Assembly: GCA_025667525.1 (NCBI GenBank)
Contig: CM046882.1
Coordinates: 527,088,618 to 527,152,617 of the forward strand
Reading direction: 5' to 3'
From: Glebionis coronaria
Taxonomy: Eukaryota; Streptophyta; Magnoliopsida; Asterales; Asteraceae
Length of the DNA: 64,000 nt
Shown here: positions 33,919 through 44,800 of the stretch, piece after piece
Position numbering within the stretch: the stretch's first letter is position 1
Layout: each line of letters starts with the position of its first letter
Position numbers and translations under genes: made by a program
Notes under the pieces: model-generated
The model's database searches: none
What the model saw: only the letters and a program-made list of their open reading frames with translations
Told to the model about the DNA's origin: nothing

Positions 33919-34552
33919 AGTGGAGCCGTCGGACCTATCCTCATCCTCATAAGCTTCTTGCAATTCCCGCATGATGTGATCCCCTATGCGCTCGAACACA
34001 TTCCGTGGTCGAGGGGTGTCCTCGAGGAAGGCTGTTCATTAGCTCGCGTCTTCCTTCCCCTCTTCCTAGCATGAGGGTGAGTACCGTGCGCAGAGCTTTT
34101 GAAGTTAAGTCTGGACTGGAGATTCCATCCCAGATTTAACCTTGCCGAGATGCCTGGCATAATTCTGTCGAAATTTTTCGTGAGTACACGCTCGAGGTCC
34201 TCGTCGTCAAGTGAACCAACTTCCAATTCTGCCTCAACCACTGGTGGCCTCTGCGGCTCCTTGGTAAGGGCCTTTGGTGCAGCTCCCGGATCGGGGTTAT
34301 CCAAAGTGATGGTTGAAGGTGGGGTATTATCGGACGTGCCTGCCCCACCAAGAGACTAAAACATGTTTCGGTTATTTGGCCCTCCTGCTTGGCCACCCTG
34401 AGGTTGAGCGAAGGTGATTATCCCGTCACCTACGAACTTTCGATTCCCAGGATTCGTGTTCCTTGGGTTTCCCTGAAAGTGTCCCTTCGTCATTGGGAGA
34501 GTTTGAGATTGGGAATGAGTTTAGTGTATGGATCTCACGGATGACGCCAACT

Positions 34553-35139
34553 TGTTGATACAAAAGTTGGATGATCCTTGCTTGACCCGAGTTAGGCTTA
34601 ATCCGAGTAGGCTGGGCTCCGGCTCTTGCACCAAGTGAATGTCTTGCTGAGATCCTGCACACTAAAACAACACGCTTTAAGCTTACCGTGAGAACGTATC
34701 CCACGATTAGACTCTGGCGTGAGAGTAAGTAATCAGTTTAGGGTTAGATAATCGGCTGTAGGTTGAGAGTATAGAGAATCTAATACCTTTGTGGAACCCT
34801 TGCGGGTTCCTTATATAGGCGGTGAAACCCTAATGGGTTGTCACCGATGCTTCGGCCCCAAGCAAAGGATAAGTGCCATATATAGCTTGATTGTTATCTT
34901 CTAATTATGGTGAGTATATATCCTATACTTTGGGGTAAATACCAATCCTAATAAGATTGTGATTCTGTCTAACCCTGTACCGACCGTGTCGGGCCGTGGG
35001 CCGCACACATCTTATGCGGCCATTGTTCATTCAAGCCCATAAGCTCAAATGATATTAATCCAACCCATTCATGATGGGCCGGATGCGGGTAGTACCCGTG
35101 GGCCGGGTTCATGACCCGGTTAGGGACTATACGTCATCA
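34553..35139 (-). mobile_element. 5' LTR of the Tat-like element
   Basis: 587 bp, ends as in the other LTR. The primer site directly inside reads TTGGCGTCATCCGTGAGATC on the minus strand (about 34531-34550), resembling the TGGCGCCGTCTGTGGGAA-type site of many Ty3/gypsy elements with several changes; I do not assign the tRNA. Confidence 0.9.
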
Positions 35140-37044
35140 ATCCTCGATCGCATTAGATGCTTCCTGTTATAATATAGAGTATGGTAAGGAACCTAGTCTC
35201 TCTCACTTAACAGCCTTTGGCTGTCTTTGTTATTCAACAGTGTTGAATAACAATGACAAGTTTGATGTCAAGTCCGAATAAGGTGTTCTTCTTATTTTAT
35301 GGTGTGAAAGAAGCTTATTAATTATGAAGACTTAATAATAAAACTATTTTATTTTCAAGGGATTTTAAATTCTATGAAACAATGTTCCTTTTTAAATACA
35401 AAGTTCTAATGATAATAAGGTTGAAAATCCTGTAACTTCAATTGAAATTGTGTCTTTAAACTTTTTTGATGTAAAAGGTTCTCAAAGTCCCGATGATGAT
35501 GACGGGGACACATCTAATAAGGATGGTAGTAATGAGGCCGATTCTAGTTATTGTGGTAGTCCAGTGACAGTCACAGTAGAATTGGCTCCATTTGCACCCC
35601 AAATATATGATGATGTCACCTATAAGGGCACTATTAAAAAAAGAAATAATAGTAAAGGTTCTAGTAATAATAAGAATGTCCTACATACAGAGGTGAGGAG
35701 ATATGTTAGGAACAAAACTGCTCCAGTTAAGTTTAACGTTTTTGTTGTGAACAATAATGTTAAGTATGGTTTTGAAAAATATGTCTCTTATTCTAAAATA
35801 TCATTTGTGGATTATCGTTTCTCTACTACTCTTAACAAATTCATTGAACCTAAAACTCATAATGAGCCATGTTGTGATGATGATTGGGTTAATGCTATGA
35901 ACCAAGACATGAAGGCTTTACATAAAATCATACTTGGATTCTAGCTGATCTTCCTTTGAGAAGATGAACTATAGGATGCAAGTGGATTTACAAAATAAAA
36001 GATAAAGCATCTGGTGAGGTTGATAGGTATAAGGCTAGATTGGTTACCAAGGACTTTTATCAAATATAATGACTTGATTATGAAAAGACTTTTAGTCCTG
36101 TTATGAAAATGGTTACTTTTAGATGTCTAGTTGGTTTAGATGTGTCAAATGGTTGGCCACTTTATCAGTTAGATGTTAACAATGCTTTCTTATATGGGGA
36201 TTTACATGAGAAAGTCTATATGACTGTTCCTCTCGGATATTAAGATAAAAATGAAGCTAAAGTATGCTAACTTGTCAAGTCCTTATATGGTTTAAAACAA
36301 GTTCTTAGACAGTGGAATGAAAAACTTACTTGCGCCTTAATTGATAATGGTTTCTCTCAGCGTAAAAATGATTACTCTTTGTATGTTAAAAATTAAGAAG
36401 GGTCTTTCTTGCTTTGCTTGTTTATGTTGATGATATTGTTGTTACTGGTAATAGTCAATATGAAATTGATCATTTCATAAGCTTTTTGAGTCATAGATAT
36501 ATATTAAAGATCTTGGAATTCTTAACTACTTTTTGGGCATTGAGGTTTTGAAAAATAATTCTGGTTTGTGCTTATGTTAAAGGAAGTATTGTCTCTTAAA
36601 ACTTAAGAAAACTATTTTGTTGCATAGGAGTAGCAACATGCTTACATGCTAACAAGGAAATTCGTTAGCACTAAGAAATATGTTTTTGGGTTGTGTGTCT
36701 ACTTTTGTGACAATCGTATATCATGGAAAAGTAAGAAACAAGCAACATTATCCATATCCTCTGATGAGTATGTGTTTGGCATCCATTATGTGTGAAATTA
36801 TTTCGATTGCTAAAATCTTGAAGGACCTAAATATCGAGGGCTTGTTTCTTGTGAGTTTGTTTTGTGATAGTAGCTCTGATATTCAGATAGATGCTAATCC
36901 AATTTTCCATGAGGAAACTAATAATTTTAAGATTGGCTTACATTTGGTAAAGGAGAGAGTTTATGTTGGTGTTATTAACACCTTGAAAGTGAAATCTGCT
37001 AAGAATGTTGCCGATATTTTACAAAAAGGGTTAAGTGTGAATTA
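35140..37044 (+). pseudogene. copia-3 integrase end, RT and RNase H, heavily decayed
   Basis: Continuation of copia-3 after the Tat element. Readable pieces in order: LTAFGCLCYSTVLNNNDKFDVKSE (35200-35280, integrase C-terminus), FFDVKGSQSPDDDDG linker (35460), DDDWVNAMNQDMKALHK (35880, RT start), LDVNNAFLYGDLHEKVYM (near 36170-36220), LVYVDDIVVTG near 36420-36445 with the RT active site still readable, and RNase H C-terminus NPIFHEETNNFKI...VKSAKNVADILQKGL (36895-37040). More than ten stops and frame changes: this is the oldest readable retroelement of the nest and the platform into which the others inserted. Confidence 0.85.
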
Positions 37045-37640
37045 GCATACTAAGTTTTATAAGATGTTTAGCTTGGTTGATATGTTCAAGCCATAACATG
37101 AGAAGGGTTATTGAAAGTATAGTTTGGTTTGCAGGCTTTTTAGATTGTTTATATGTATAGGGGCTTATCGTGTGCATTTTACATATATTTTGGTAGGTTT
37201 AGTATGTTTTTACTTGTTTTAACATGTTGATATTCATGGAGGGCTGAAGTGGGGTTTTGAGTATATAAACTCCTCGCCAGCTATCTTGGTTCATTCATCT
37301 CTTCGTTTCTGTTGGCTCAAAACACAAAGTTGTTCATCACCTTTAATTAGGGTTTTTGGTCTTAATCTTGTATATCAATCTTGTCATCAAGATCATCTTG
37401 ATCTTGTTGTTGATCTAGTATCGAGAGTTTTGTAGTGAGGTATTATTGATGTGAGTGATATTCTATTTGTGGTGTTGCATCTGTTTGAGGATAACACATC
37501 CTTTCTTTGTATTTGTTGGTGAACACTTAGTTGAGGACTCATCTTGAATAAATCACCAAACCATAGGTTAATTGATTAGGTGATAACACTCATTCTTGTG
37601 TTGTGATTCTTTATTTTTACATCTTCAATTGATATGGGTG
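37045..37640 (+). mobile_element. Probable copia-3 3' LTR
   Basis: Non-coding stretch after the end of copia-3 RNase H. It holds a TATA box (GTATATAAACTCC, near 37260) and pyrimidine-rich downstream sequence, as an LTR would. No partner LTR is in the window and I cannot fix its ends; the right limit is before 37755, where a sequence duplicated at 44770 begins. Confidence 0.45.
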
Positions 37641-37754
37641 ATAGAGTGGTGTTTCTAAGAGTTAAACAAGTCACAATAGTTACACGAAAGTATCTTCAGA
37701 ATTTTACACCGATTTTATGTTTACAAAATGATATATTTGACCTTGAGACAAATG

Positions 37755-37874
37755 ATCATTTAATACTCTTTTTCTTGGATATGAGGTTTGCTTCTCTTAA
37801 TTTCTGTAAGAAAACATAATTTTTAAAGAATTAACTTTTTAATTGTGTAGTTGCTGATGACCTTTACTTTTTTA
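37755..37874 (+). repeat. Duplicated SDR upstream region, left part
   Basis: Matches 44770-44890 (GATCATTTAATACTCTTTTTC versus GATCATCTAATATTCTCTTTC, read in pieces; then AAGAATTAACT, TAATTGTGTAGTTGCT). It is cut at 37874 by the Mutator-like element and resumes at 41544. Confidence 0.8.
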
Positions 37875-40800
37875 GGAAGATTTACATGTATATCCTTGTT
37901 GAATTTGAATATTACGTCAATATCCTTTCTATTTTTCTAATTACATTAATGTCCTTTCCAAAAGTTAAAATTTACATATATATCTGAAAATCAATATTGT
38001 CATAACTATATCATTTTTAAAATCTGAAAATATGAATTATCTTTAATTTAATACTTAATTGACTGATTTATCCTTCTTACCTAACCATCATAATGGACTC
38101 TTTCGATTTCTAGAAACTTATTTTTATCTAACCTCTTCATTTTCCTCCATAGTTTCACCATTTTCTAACAAATAATTTGAGATCTCGATTCTCTCGTTAA
38201 AAATTGAAAGCTCACAGTATCTTGTTGATTTATATTTAATTATTTAATATCTTGTTGATTTATATTGAATAATATCTTGGTGTTTAGTTTATTTTATTTC
38301 ATTCATACATACTCATGTGGTATGGAGGATTTAAATATTTGAGTTTCATTTTTTTTTATTTTATAAGAAAACATTGTTTATTTAAGATATGCATGTCTTT
38401 TTCATTGAGCTCCATATCAACTGATGGTGGGTTGATTTTCATCCTCAGGTAGCTTTTAGTTTGATATTATACTCTTGATGGTTTATGTTTAATTTATAAT
38501 CAATGTTTTTTAATAGTGGTTCGGCGTTTGGTTAAAGATGAATAATATTGTCGACACTAGTATGAGTGACTCTTCAAGATCAGGACGAGATGACATTGTC
38601 GAATCACCAATACTTGAGTATGGTTCTAAGTTTTTTTTGGTATAATAATGCTTGGTTTCATTTGCACCTAGCTAGTTTTTTTCTATTTGTACATGGTCAG
38701 GCATGTAGCACTCAGCTACAAGCTAAATTTGAAATATGGAGGGTTATTTCGACTAGCAAGAAACTTGAGTAAGACGATATACTATTTTAACAAAAGAAAG
38801 CGTATCTACATAAACACGTACTCATACAACTAAAGTCAACTAATTGAAGAAGTGAATAAACATTATCAATCTCATAGCGATGATGTTTTTCCAATAACTT
38901 TTTGTTGACAAGAATGTAAAAGAACAAACTTTTATTCAACTTGAAACTAGTGAGGATTTCAAGTTGATGCTTAACATGTACGAGCAAGAAAAAGAAATAA
39001 CAATATACGTCTCGAAAAATATTCATATACCACAGAGGTGTCATGATGAAATTACTATTGTACTTGATGGTGAAAATGGTTCGAACTCAGATTGTCCGAG
39101 TGAAAATAGTTACCACAGCCTTCATAGTAGAGATGATGAATATGACTTGAAATATTCTGATGAAGTTCACTCGGATATACAGGATAGTGCAACTATAGAA
39201 GTGCATAATAGGTTTTCTAACGTGATTGCATTTAGACGAGCATTTAACCATTATACAGTCATAAATGAATTTTAGTATAAAATTGAGAAAAGTGATTTCA
39301 GACGATTGACAACATGTTATGAAGATACTAAGTGTGAGTGGATGATTCATGTGTAGACTATGAATAATAACATCACTTTTCAAGTAAGTATAAATGATAT
39401 ACTTCCTGACATGCTTATTTTGCAAACTCAAATTTTGTCTTTATTTTCTAATGTACATGTCAAGAAATTTGTGGAAACACATTCGTGTACTCGAAGTAAC
39501 AAGTGTGATAATAAGCGCGTTACTCAAGGATGGATAGCTGATGTGATCAGTGACAAAATAAAATCTGATGAGGATATATCTACTACTGAAATCATGAAGT
39601 GGCTCATGACAACTTACAGTGTTGATGTACCATACATGAGAGCTTATAGAGGTAAAGAACAAGTTTACACGGATATGTATGGAAAGTGAGAAGATAGTTT
39701 TATCTAGATGGATGTGTTCAGGAAAGAACTACTAACTAGAAACAAAGAGAGCATTATTGGAATTGCATTTGAGACAAAGGGTGACAAAAAATATTTCCAA
39801 TGGTTTTTTATATGTTTAGAAGTGTGCCTAAGGGATTTATTGCTGGTTGTCGGCCTTGTATAAGTCTTGACGCGTGCCATTTGAAAGGGAAGTTCAATGG
39901 TGTGGTAGCTGTTGCTGTAAGTATTGATGGTAATAATAGTATATTTAAAGTAGCATATGTGTGCTTTAATCAGAAAATACAAATTCATGGGAATGGTTTC
40001 TTGGGTCGCTAAAAAAGGCAATTGAGACACCTAATGGTCTTGTTATATCGTCCGACATGCAAAAAGGGTTAGGTGCTGCCATCACAAAAGTTTACCCTGA
40101 TGTAGAACATCGAGATTTCATGAGGAAATTGTATAGCAATTTTAAGAAACAATATCGTGGTGACTTTTTCAAGACTAACATATGGGGTGCTGCAAACACC
40201 TACTCTGTCACTAAACATAACCGGTTACTTCAGGAAATCTCTAAAGTAAGTAAAGAGGCGATTGTGTATCTTAATGAGCATCATAATAAGATATGGAGTA
40301 GAAGCAAGTTTGGCACAATATCCAAATGCGACTATATTACAAACAATATATCAGAGAGTTTTAATTCTTGGGTTGGTGATACCCGCTCCCGACTGGTGCT
40401 TGATCTCCTCGATTCCATTAGAGAAATGCTTATGGTACAGTTGAGAGATAAAAGACAGGCTGTGAAGAAATGGAAGGGAAGTTTAGTTCCAGTTGCTATG
40501 AAATATTTGAGATACATATCTAAGGCAAGTTATCTGATTCATATCCCTTCAATATTTAATCTTGCTGAAACATATTATAGTTTCTTTCTTACTTTTTATT
40601 TTTTATGTAGAACTTGGGTGAATATCATGTTAGTAGAAGTAGTGACAATCGTGCTGAGGCAAAGTACAAAGGATACCGATGGGAGGTCTTGCTTAATGAG
40701 AGAACATGTAGTTCTCCAATTCCTGATAAAGATTAGTGGACACCTATAGACACAAGTGAAAAGATCTACCCTCTATAATCAAACGCCCTGTCGGACAACA

Positions 40801-41543
40801 AAAAAAGAATAGAATTGTGCCCCATGATGAGACAAAGAAACAACGCAAATGTAGACGATGTGGTGGACTTGGGCACCTTCAAAGAACATGCAAAAGATCT
40901 CCATTTTGATGCGAGTACTTCTTAGTTATCTGAACCTTGTCAACCAACCCCACGTAAAAGGTAAAATAGTTCTTAGTCATCTACTATATAGTTTTTTGAA
41001 CAAGCTTAAAAATTTTGTGAATGCTACTTATTTCTTTTGATATTTCAGGGGACGAGTGAAGAATGCAAAAGCTAGTGAAAGTAACAAGTCGATGCCAAAA
41101 TAAACGATTTAGATGAAGGAGCTATTATATTTTCTCCTAGTCTTTAGTTTAAGAGCTTATCTTAAAGGACTTGTATTAGTAGTTTCTGTACTAAGATTTT
41201 CTTTTGAGTTATGTGTTTTTCGAATAATTTATCTTGGATTAATTCTTGAGATTTCAATGTATTTTCTTTTTGTTCCTGAATTTTACATTATTTTTAATCT
41301 TAATACTTCAGTGATTGTTATGAAATTGCAATATTTAGTTAAGGGTAAAATGGTCGTTTATCTTTATAAATATGAAGGAAATAATAATCTTATAAATTGA
41401 AATTAATTAAAATACATTTAACTTGAACTTTGGATATATATATGAGAATATAATAGTTTTAAAAGGATATATACGTAATTGAAAAAGTGAGAAAGATATT
41501 GATGTAATATTTAATTTCGACAAGGATATAGATGTAATTGCCC
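37875..41543 (+). mobile_element. Mutator-like transposable element (MULE), 3.7 kb
   Basis: Terminal inverted repeats of about 100 bp: left from 37875 (GGAAGATTTACATGTATATCC), right ending at 41543. The complement of the right end begins GGGCAATTACATCTATATCC and both continue with TTGT.GAA.TT.AATATTAC.TCAATATC. Flanks ACTTTTTTA (37866-37874) and AATTTTTTG (41544-41552) agree at 7 of 9 bases, as a decayed 9-bp target duplication. The element splits a duplicated SDR promoter region. Confidence 0.8.
38964..40920 (+). pseudogene. MuDR-like transposase, decayed
   Basis: Pieces of a plant MULE transposase in order: acidic N-terminus; RFSNVIAFRRAFNHYTVINEF (39190-39270, MuDR DNA-binding domain); VKKFVETHSCTRSNKCDNKRVTQGWIADVISDKIK (read in pieces, 39460-39560); CRPCISLDACHLKGKFNG (39850-39900, first catalytic D); VISSDMQKGLGAAITKVYPDVEHRDF (40040-40120, second D); NNISESFNSWVGDTRSR (40340-40390). 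An intron at about 40525-40610 fits GT-AG loosely before LGEYHVSRSSDNRAEAKYKG. The SWIM zinc-finger region is missing, then a CRRCGGLGHLQRTC knuckle closes the protein near 40850-40895. Several stops and frame changes. Confidence 0.85.
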
Positions 41544-42130
41544 AATTTTTTGATAAACATGATTTTTGACATATTGACCGATTAATCCATAGGGTTTGAG
41601 CCAACCGCCACACATTTAACTTGTTAACTACCATTTTATCGTGATGCACACGTGTTTAACATTTTAATATGAAATAATGTGCGATAAATTTATTCTTACG
41701 ATTCTCACCATGCGTAATAAAGTCGTTATCACGAAAAATATATAATCGGAGAAAATATCGTTCATCCAAATTTTGATTATAAGATACCCACCATTACAAC
41801 GGACAATATTAAATAATATGTTTGCTAATTTCATTGGTAGAGTAATTTGAGAGATTGAACTTTCTCGAACTATGTTTTCTGCATGTATCTAATCTTTGAC
41901 TACCATGGTGTAAATTTCGTGTTAGAAGTATCCAATGGGGTAAGATTTACGTACGCCACAACACGCGCGTTATCAAATAACTTTATTGATCAATCGAATT
42001 GTGGTTTACGACATATAAGACGTTATCAATGTACTCACATATTTTAGCTACGTTCTGTCCTTTCCCTCATCTAGCAAACTTATTTTGTAGAAAACACAGG
42101 ATTATAGGTTTGCTTGCTTGTCACTAGCTT
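41544..42130 (+). repeat. Duplicated SDR upstream region, right part
   Basis: Similar to 44885-45905 upstream of SDR1 (CCATTTTATCGTGATGC, ATTTTAATATGAAATA, TGGTGTAAATTTCGTG, ATTGTGGTTTACGACATAT, TTGCTTGTCA). It ends at a breakpoint near 42131 where inverted exon-4 sequence begins, so no gene follows in this orientation. Confidence 0.8.
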
Positions 42131-42149
42131 GCCACGTATATGATGGAGC

Positions 42150-42682
42150 TGTTTGTGATTTTTTATTATCAACGATTATTTAAATGTAATAGATTGACTT
42201 AGTTGACTAATGTATAATCGTGATAAATGTTCATCAAGTCGGGTTGTGCGGAGTGCATACTTGTATGACGTTATTGGGATTATCATACGGGGGCGAAGCC
42301 CCCATACGACGGGGGACAGGGGGCAGCGCCCCTGGTAGCAGGTCCAATGGGCAGCGCCCCTGGCTGGTATAAAGTGCTTTGTCTAAAATGTACTTTGAAA
42401 ATAAAATTTCCGGATTTTGGACTCGGTTTTTTCTTCCCGTTTTTTCACCTTTTCTATTGTTGGATAACTGCTAGGCAGTTACAACCGTAGGTTGAAAAAC
42501 CTGTTGGTCATATATGTAGTTTTCTGTTCTCGTTCTGTTCATAACATTAAAACATATTCATTGTTCGACTCTTAGTTTTATCCGATTGAAGATTTCGATA
42601 GAAACATCATAATACTTTGATCTGAAAGTGTTTGAGTGTTTGACACGACTCTCAGATACTATGATCCACCAAAATTCTAACA
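42150..42682 (-). mobile_element. Solo LTR A in psi-SDR exon 4
   Basis: 533 bp, TGTTAGAATT...ATCACAAACA on the minus strand. Flanks GGAGC (42145-42149) and GGAGA (42683-42687) agree at 4 of 5 as target duplication, and the exon reads across it. It contains GC-rich palindromes: GGGGGCGAAGCCCCC (42289-42303) and two GGGGCAGCGCCCC-like ones near 42319 and 42349. Confidence 0.85.
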
Positions 42683-42911
42683 GGAGAAATCTCGTAAGGT
42701 TGACATGCCCGGTTCATGGGTATCGTTGGCCCAAACCTTATTATGTCGCCGTCATTGAGTGCTGCAGCTTGCAATGGTGTCCATATAGGCTCACGAGCCA
42801 TACCATTTACACGAATTAATCTTCTTTTCGATCAGATGCAATGCTAGACCCCTTGTGTAAGATACAAATATACGATAACCCCCTTGTTGAAGTGTAATCA
42901 AGCCAACTTGG

Positions 42912-43858
42912 TGTTGGTGATTTTTGTGTCATCACATATATTTTGTGTAATTGTGATATACTTGAGATCAAGGGCTTAATCAAGTATAGCTTACAGTCGA
43001 GTATGGAGAGTGCGGAGTGCACACTCGTTCTAGCTAACTTGATGCCGCCACGAACAAATGCGGGGGTCAAGTGGGTCGCACCCCCTTGCGGGGTCAAGAG
43101 GCAGAGCACCTTGCTGGTATTTTAGAACGTTTTTTTCCCTTTTCCTAACAGACATAATCTTTTGTGAAAAGTTATTTCTTTTCCCTGCAACAGTTATTAA
43201 ACCAATTGTAACTGTCATTTGGTTTGGTTTAATTTTTTAGAAACAGAAAAAATTGATCTCTTCCAGATAGAACAAACACACGATTTTCTGTGCATTTCTT
43301 AGATCTCTCGTGCCTTATAGGCTAAGTGCTATTCTCTGTCTTATCCAATTGAGGATTTCGTGATACCCGAGGCATATAAGGTCGAAATACTTCAATCTGA
43401 AAGTGATCTCCACACGCATTCAGAGAATATATTAGAGGTGGCAAAATGGGCGGGCGGGCGGCGGGCTAAACGGGCAACGGGCTAAACTGGCGGCGGGCAA
43501 AACGGGCGCGGGCTAAACGGGCACGGACAAAACGGGCGGGCGGGCTAAACGGGCGCAAGGTAAAATGAGAAAAAAGACATATAAGAACGTAGAATTAATA
43601 AATAAAAATACTTGTTTAAAATCTGGGGATAAAAACTAAATATAAAATATCCGCCGAGTAGCTTAATTAGTTTTTTACATGTGCGCCCGTTAGGCCCATA
43701 AGTTTCTTACATATGCGCCCGTTTAGCCCATTGATAAAAAAAAATGGGCGAAAAGTGCCCCATTTTTTGAAAATGGACAAAAAGTGTCCATATTTATTAA
43801 AATGGGCAAGATTTACCACCTCTAAGATTGTTAGTTATTACCACCCACAAAACTAACA
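42912..43858 (-). mobile_element. Solo LTR B in psi-SDR exon 4, with a MITE inside
   Basis: On the minus strand TGTTAGTTTT...ATCACCAACA, related to LTR A at both ends and through the CACTTTCAGAT and GCACTCCGCAC segments. Length without the MITE is about 555 bp. Flanks CTTGG and GATCG do not match, so no target duplication is visible. Confidence 0.75.
43433..43824. mobile_element. hAT-like MITE inside LTR B
   Basis: Inverted ends TAGAGGTGGCAAAATGGGC and its complement-like GGGCAAGATTTACCACCTCTA. Inside are many copies of CGGGCGGGCTAAACGGGC. GGTGGCAAA ends are typical of plant hAT elements. No ORF. A clear 8-bp target duplication is not seen. Confidence 0.65.
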
Positions 43859-44489
43859 GATCGGGATTGTATACTAACACCGACATTGTGTTTATGATGC
43901 TGCTTCCTTCTTTCGTGTGCATCAAAGCATGCTTGTATAAAAATGAACTCGTGAAAACCTATCTAAATATACTTATTTTAATTTGTTTCTATCTAAGGGA
44001 TCGCCCTATGTCTAGTTATAAGAATTGAAGACAGCATCCGATAAAATGATACATACTTTGTCAAGAAGAAATATAAAAAAATATTTGTCCAAAACACCTT
44101 CTCAAGCCTCTCCACTGTGATCTCTTCTAATGAATACGAATACGTATAGTACGGCTGGGAGGTTCACTAGGATATCCGTCTGCCCATATTTTGCAATGAC
44201 CTCATCAAGAACATTCTTACAATTTTTATTATACCTAAGATCCGAAGGTATGGCAATAGGGTCAACCGAGCCTTCCATTTTTGCCTCATTTATGATATCC
44301 AATGTATCTTTTGCATTTATGTCCTCGTCTCCCTTCACATACGTGAAGGCTATTGACGCACCCTCCTTAGCGATGCGGTAACAAACTGACCTTCCGATAC
44401 CTGAATCTCCTCCTGCTATTAACGCTACTTCCCCTGTGCAAAGGAAATAAATGTTTTAATTTCCTATACCTGACTTGCTATATCATCTA

Positions 44490-44800
44490 TAATACATGTC
44501 TTAGTTTCTTTTTGATGTTTCGAAGGTAGATCAACCAAAGTTTCATGTATTGTCATGCACAATTGACTCTAGTCCATTTTCATTAGATTCTTTCCAATAA
44601 CATGCTTCTGATGATTCTATAGAAGCCATATATGTGTGTGGGTCTTCATCAATAGTATGTCATGTAATCATGTCCAAGAGTCTGGTGAGTTTTTCATGCT
44701 TACCTCTTTTAGGTTCGGCATTCTCTCGTGGAACCTCAAAAATGTAGTCTCTTTGATCTTCAGGCAAATGATCATCTAATATTCTCTTTCTTCCATTTAA
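44490..44800 (-). pseudogene. Copia pol fragment
   Basis: Minus-strand reading: ILDDHLPEDQRDYIFEVPRENAEPKR, then DEDPHTYMASIESSEACYWKESNENGLESIVHDNT. The latter is the start of a copia RT (pattern SxEACYWKEAxxxELESIxxNxTW). About 300 bp with several stops; no LTR was found next to it. Confidence 0.6.

Larger units (their letters stand above)
33173..34304 (-). pseudogene. Tat-like gag, N-terminal part
   Basis: Gag starts near 34304 (MDNPDPGAAPKALTKEPQ) with an acidic stretch (DDEDLERVLTKNFDRIMPGI). It continues in broken frames through a proline/aspartate-rich segment (NDPSGSDSDDPPPRRR) to KTYDGGDLDDHLKVFDTHAKIERWLMPIWCQMF near 33400-33500 and joins the long frame at 33299. A 58-bp segment is present twice (33593-33650 and 33861-33918), both encoding DDEGRYGDPYYHDEEVEDL on the minus strand, which suggests an internal duplication or rearrangement. 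Confidence 0.75.
24301..35139 (-). mobile_element. Complete Tat/Retand-like Ty3/gypsy element
   Basis: 10.8-kb minus-strand element with two 587-bp LTRs (24301-24887 and 34553-35139) and a perfect 5-bp target duplication ATCCT at 24296-24300 and 35140-35144. Order on the minus strand: 5' LTR, primer site, gag, protease, RT, two RNase H-like regions, integrase, then an ORF on the opposite strand, then 3' LTR. The second RNase H and the antisense ORF are marks of the Tat lineage. LTRs differ at roughly 44 sites of 587 by eye, so the insertion is older than copia-2. Confidence 0.93.
42131..44433 (-). pseudogene. Inverted SDR pseudogene (exons 3-4), psi-SDR
   Basis: Minus-strand copy of SDR exons 3 and 4. 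Exon 3 is 44433-44057 and carries a one-base loss at its start (GGGAAGTAG). Intron 3 is similar to that of SDR1; its acceptor is AA instead of AG (43934-43933). Exon 4 is in three parts: 43932-43859, 42911-42683 and 42149-42131, separated by solo LTRs B and A. Readable: DEDINAKDTLDIINEAKMEGS, DILVNLPAV, LDYTSTRG, WTPLQAAALNDGD. Exons 1, 2 and 5 are not found. It breaks off against promoter sequence of the opposite strand, a head-on junction left by an inversion. Confidence 0.9.

Noticed and set aside
37634..37819. Plus ORF of 61 codons between copia-3 and the MULE
   Set aside because: No domain, overlaps the duplicated non-coding SDR upstream sequence, no conserved start.
42912..43858. LTRs A and B as the two LTRs of one element
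   Set aside because: SDR exon 4 sequence, not retroelement sequence, lies between them, and A has its own near-perfect target duplication.
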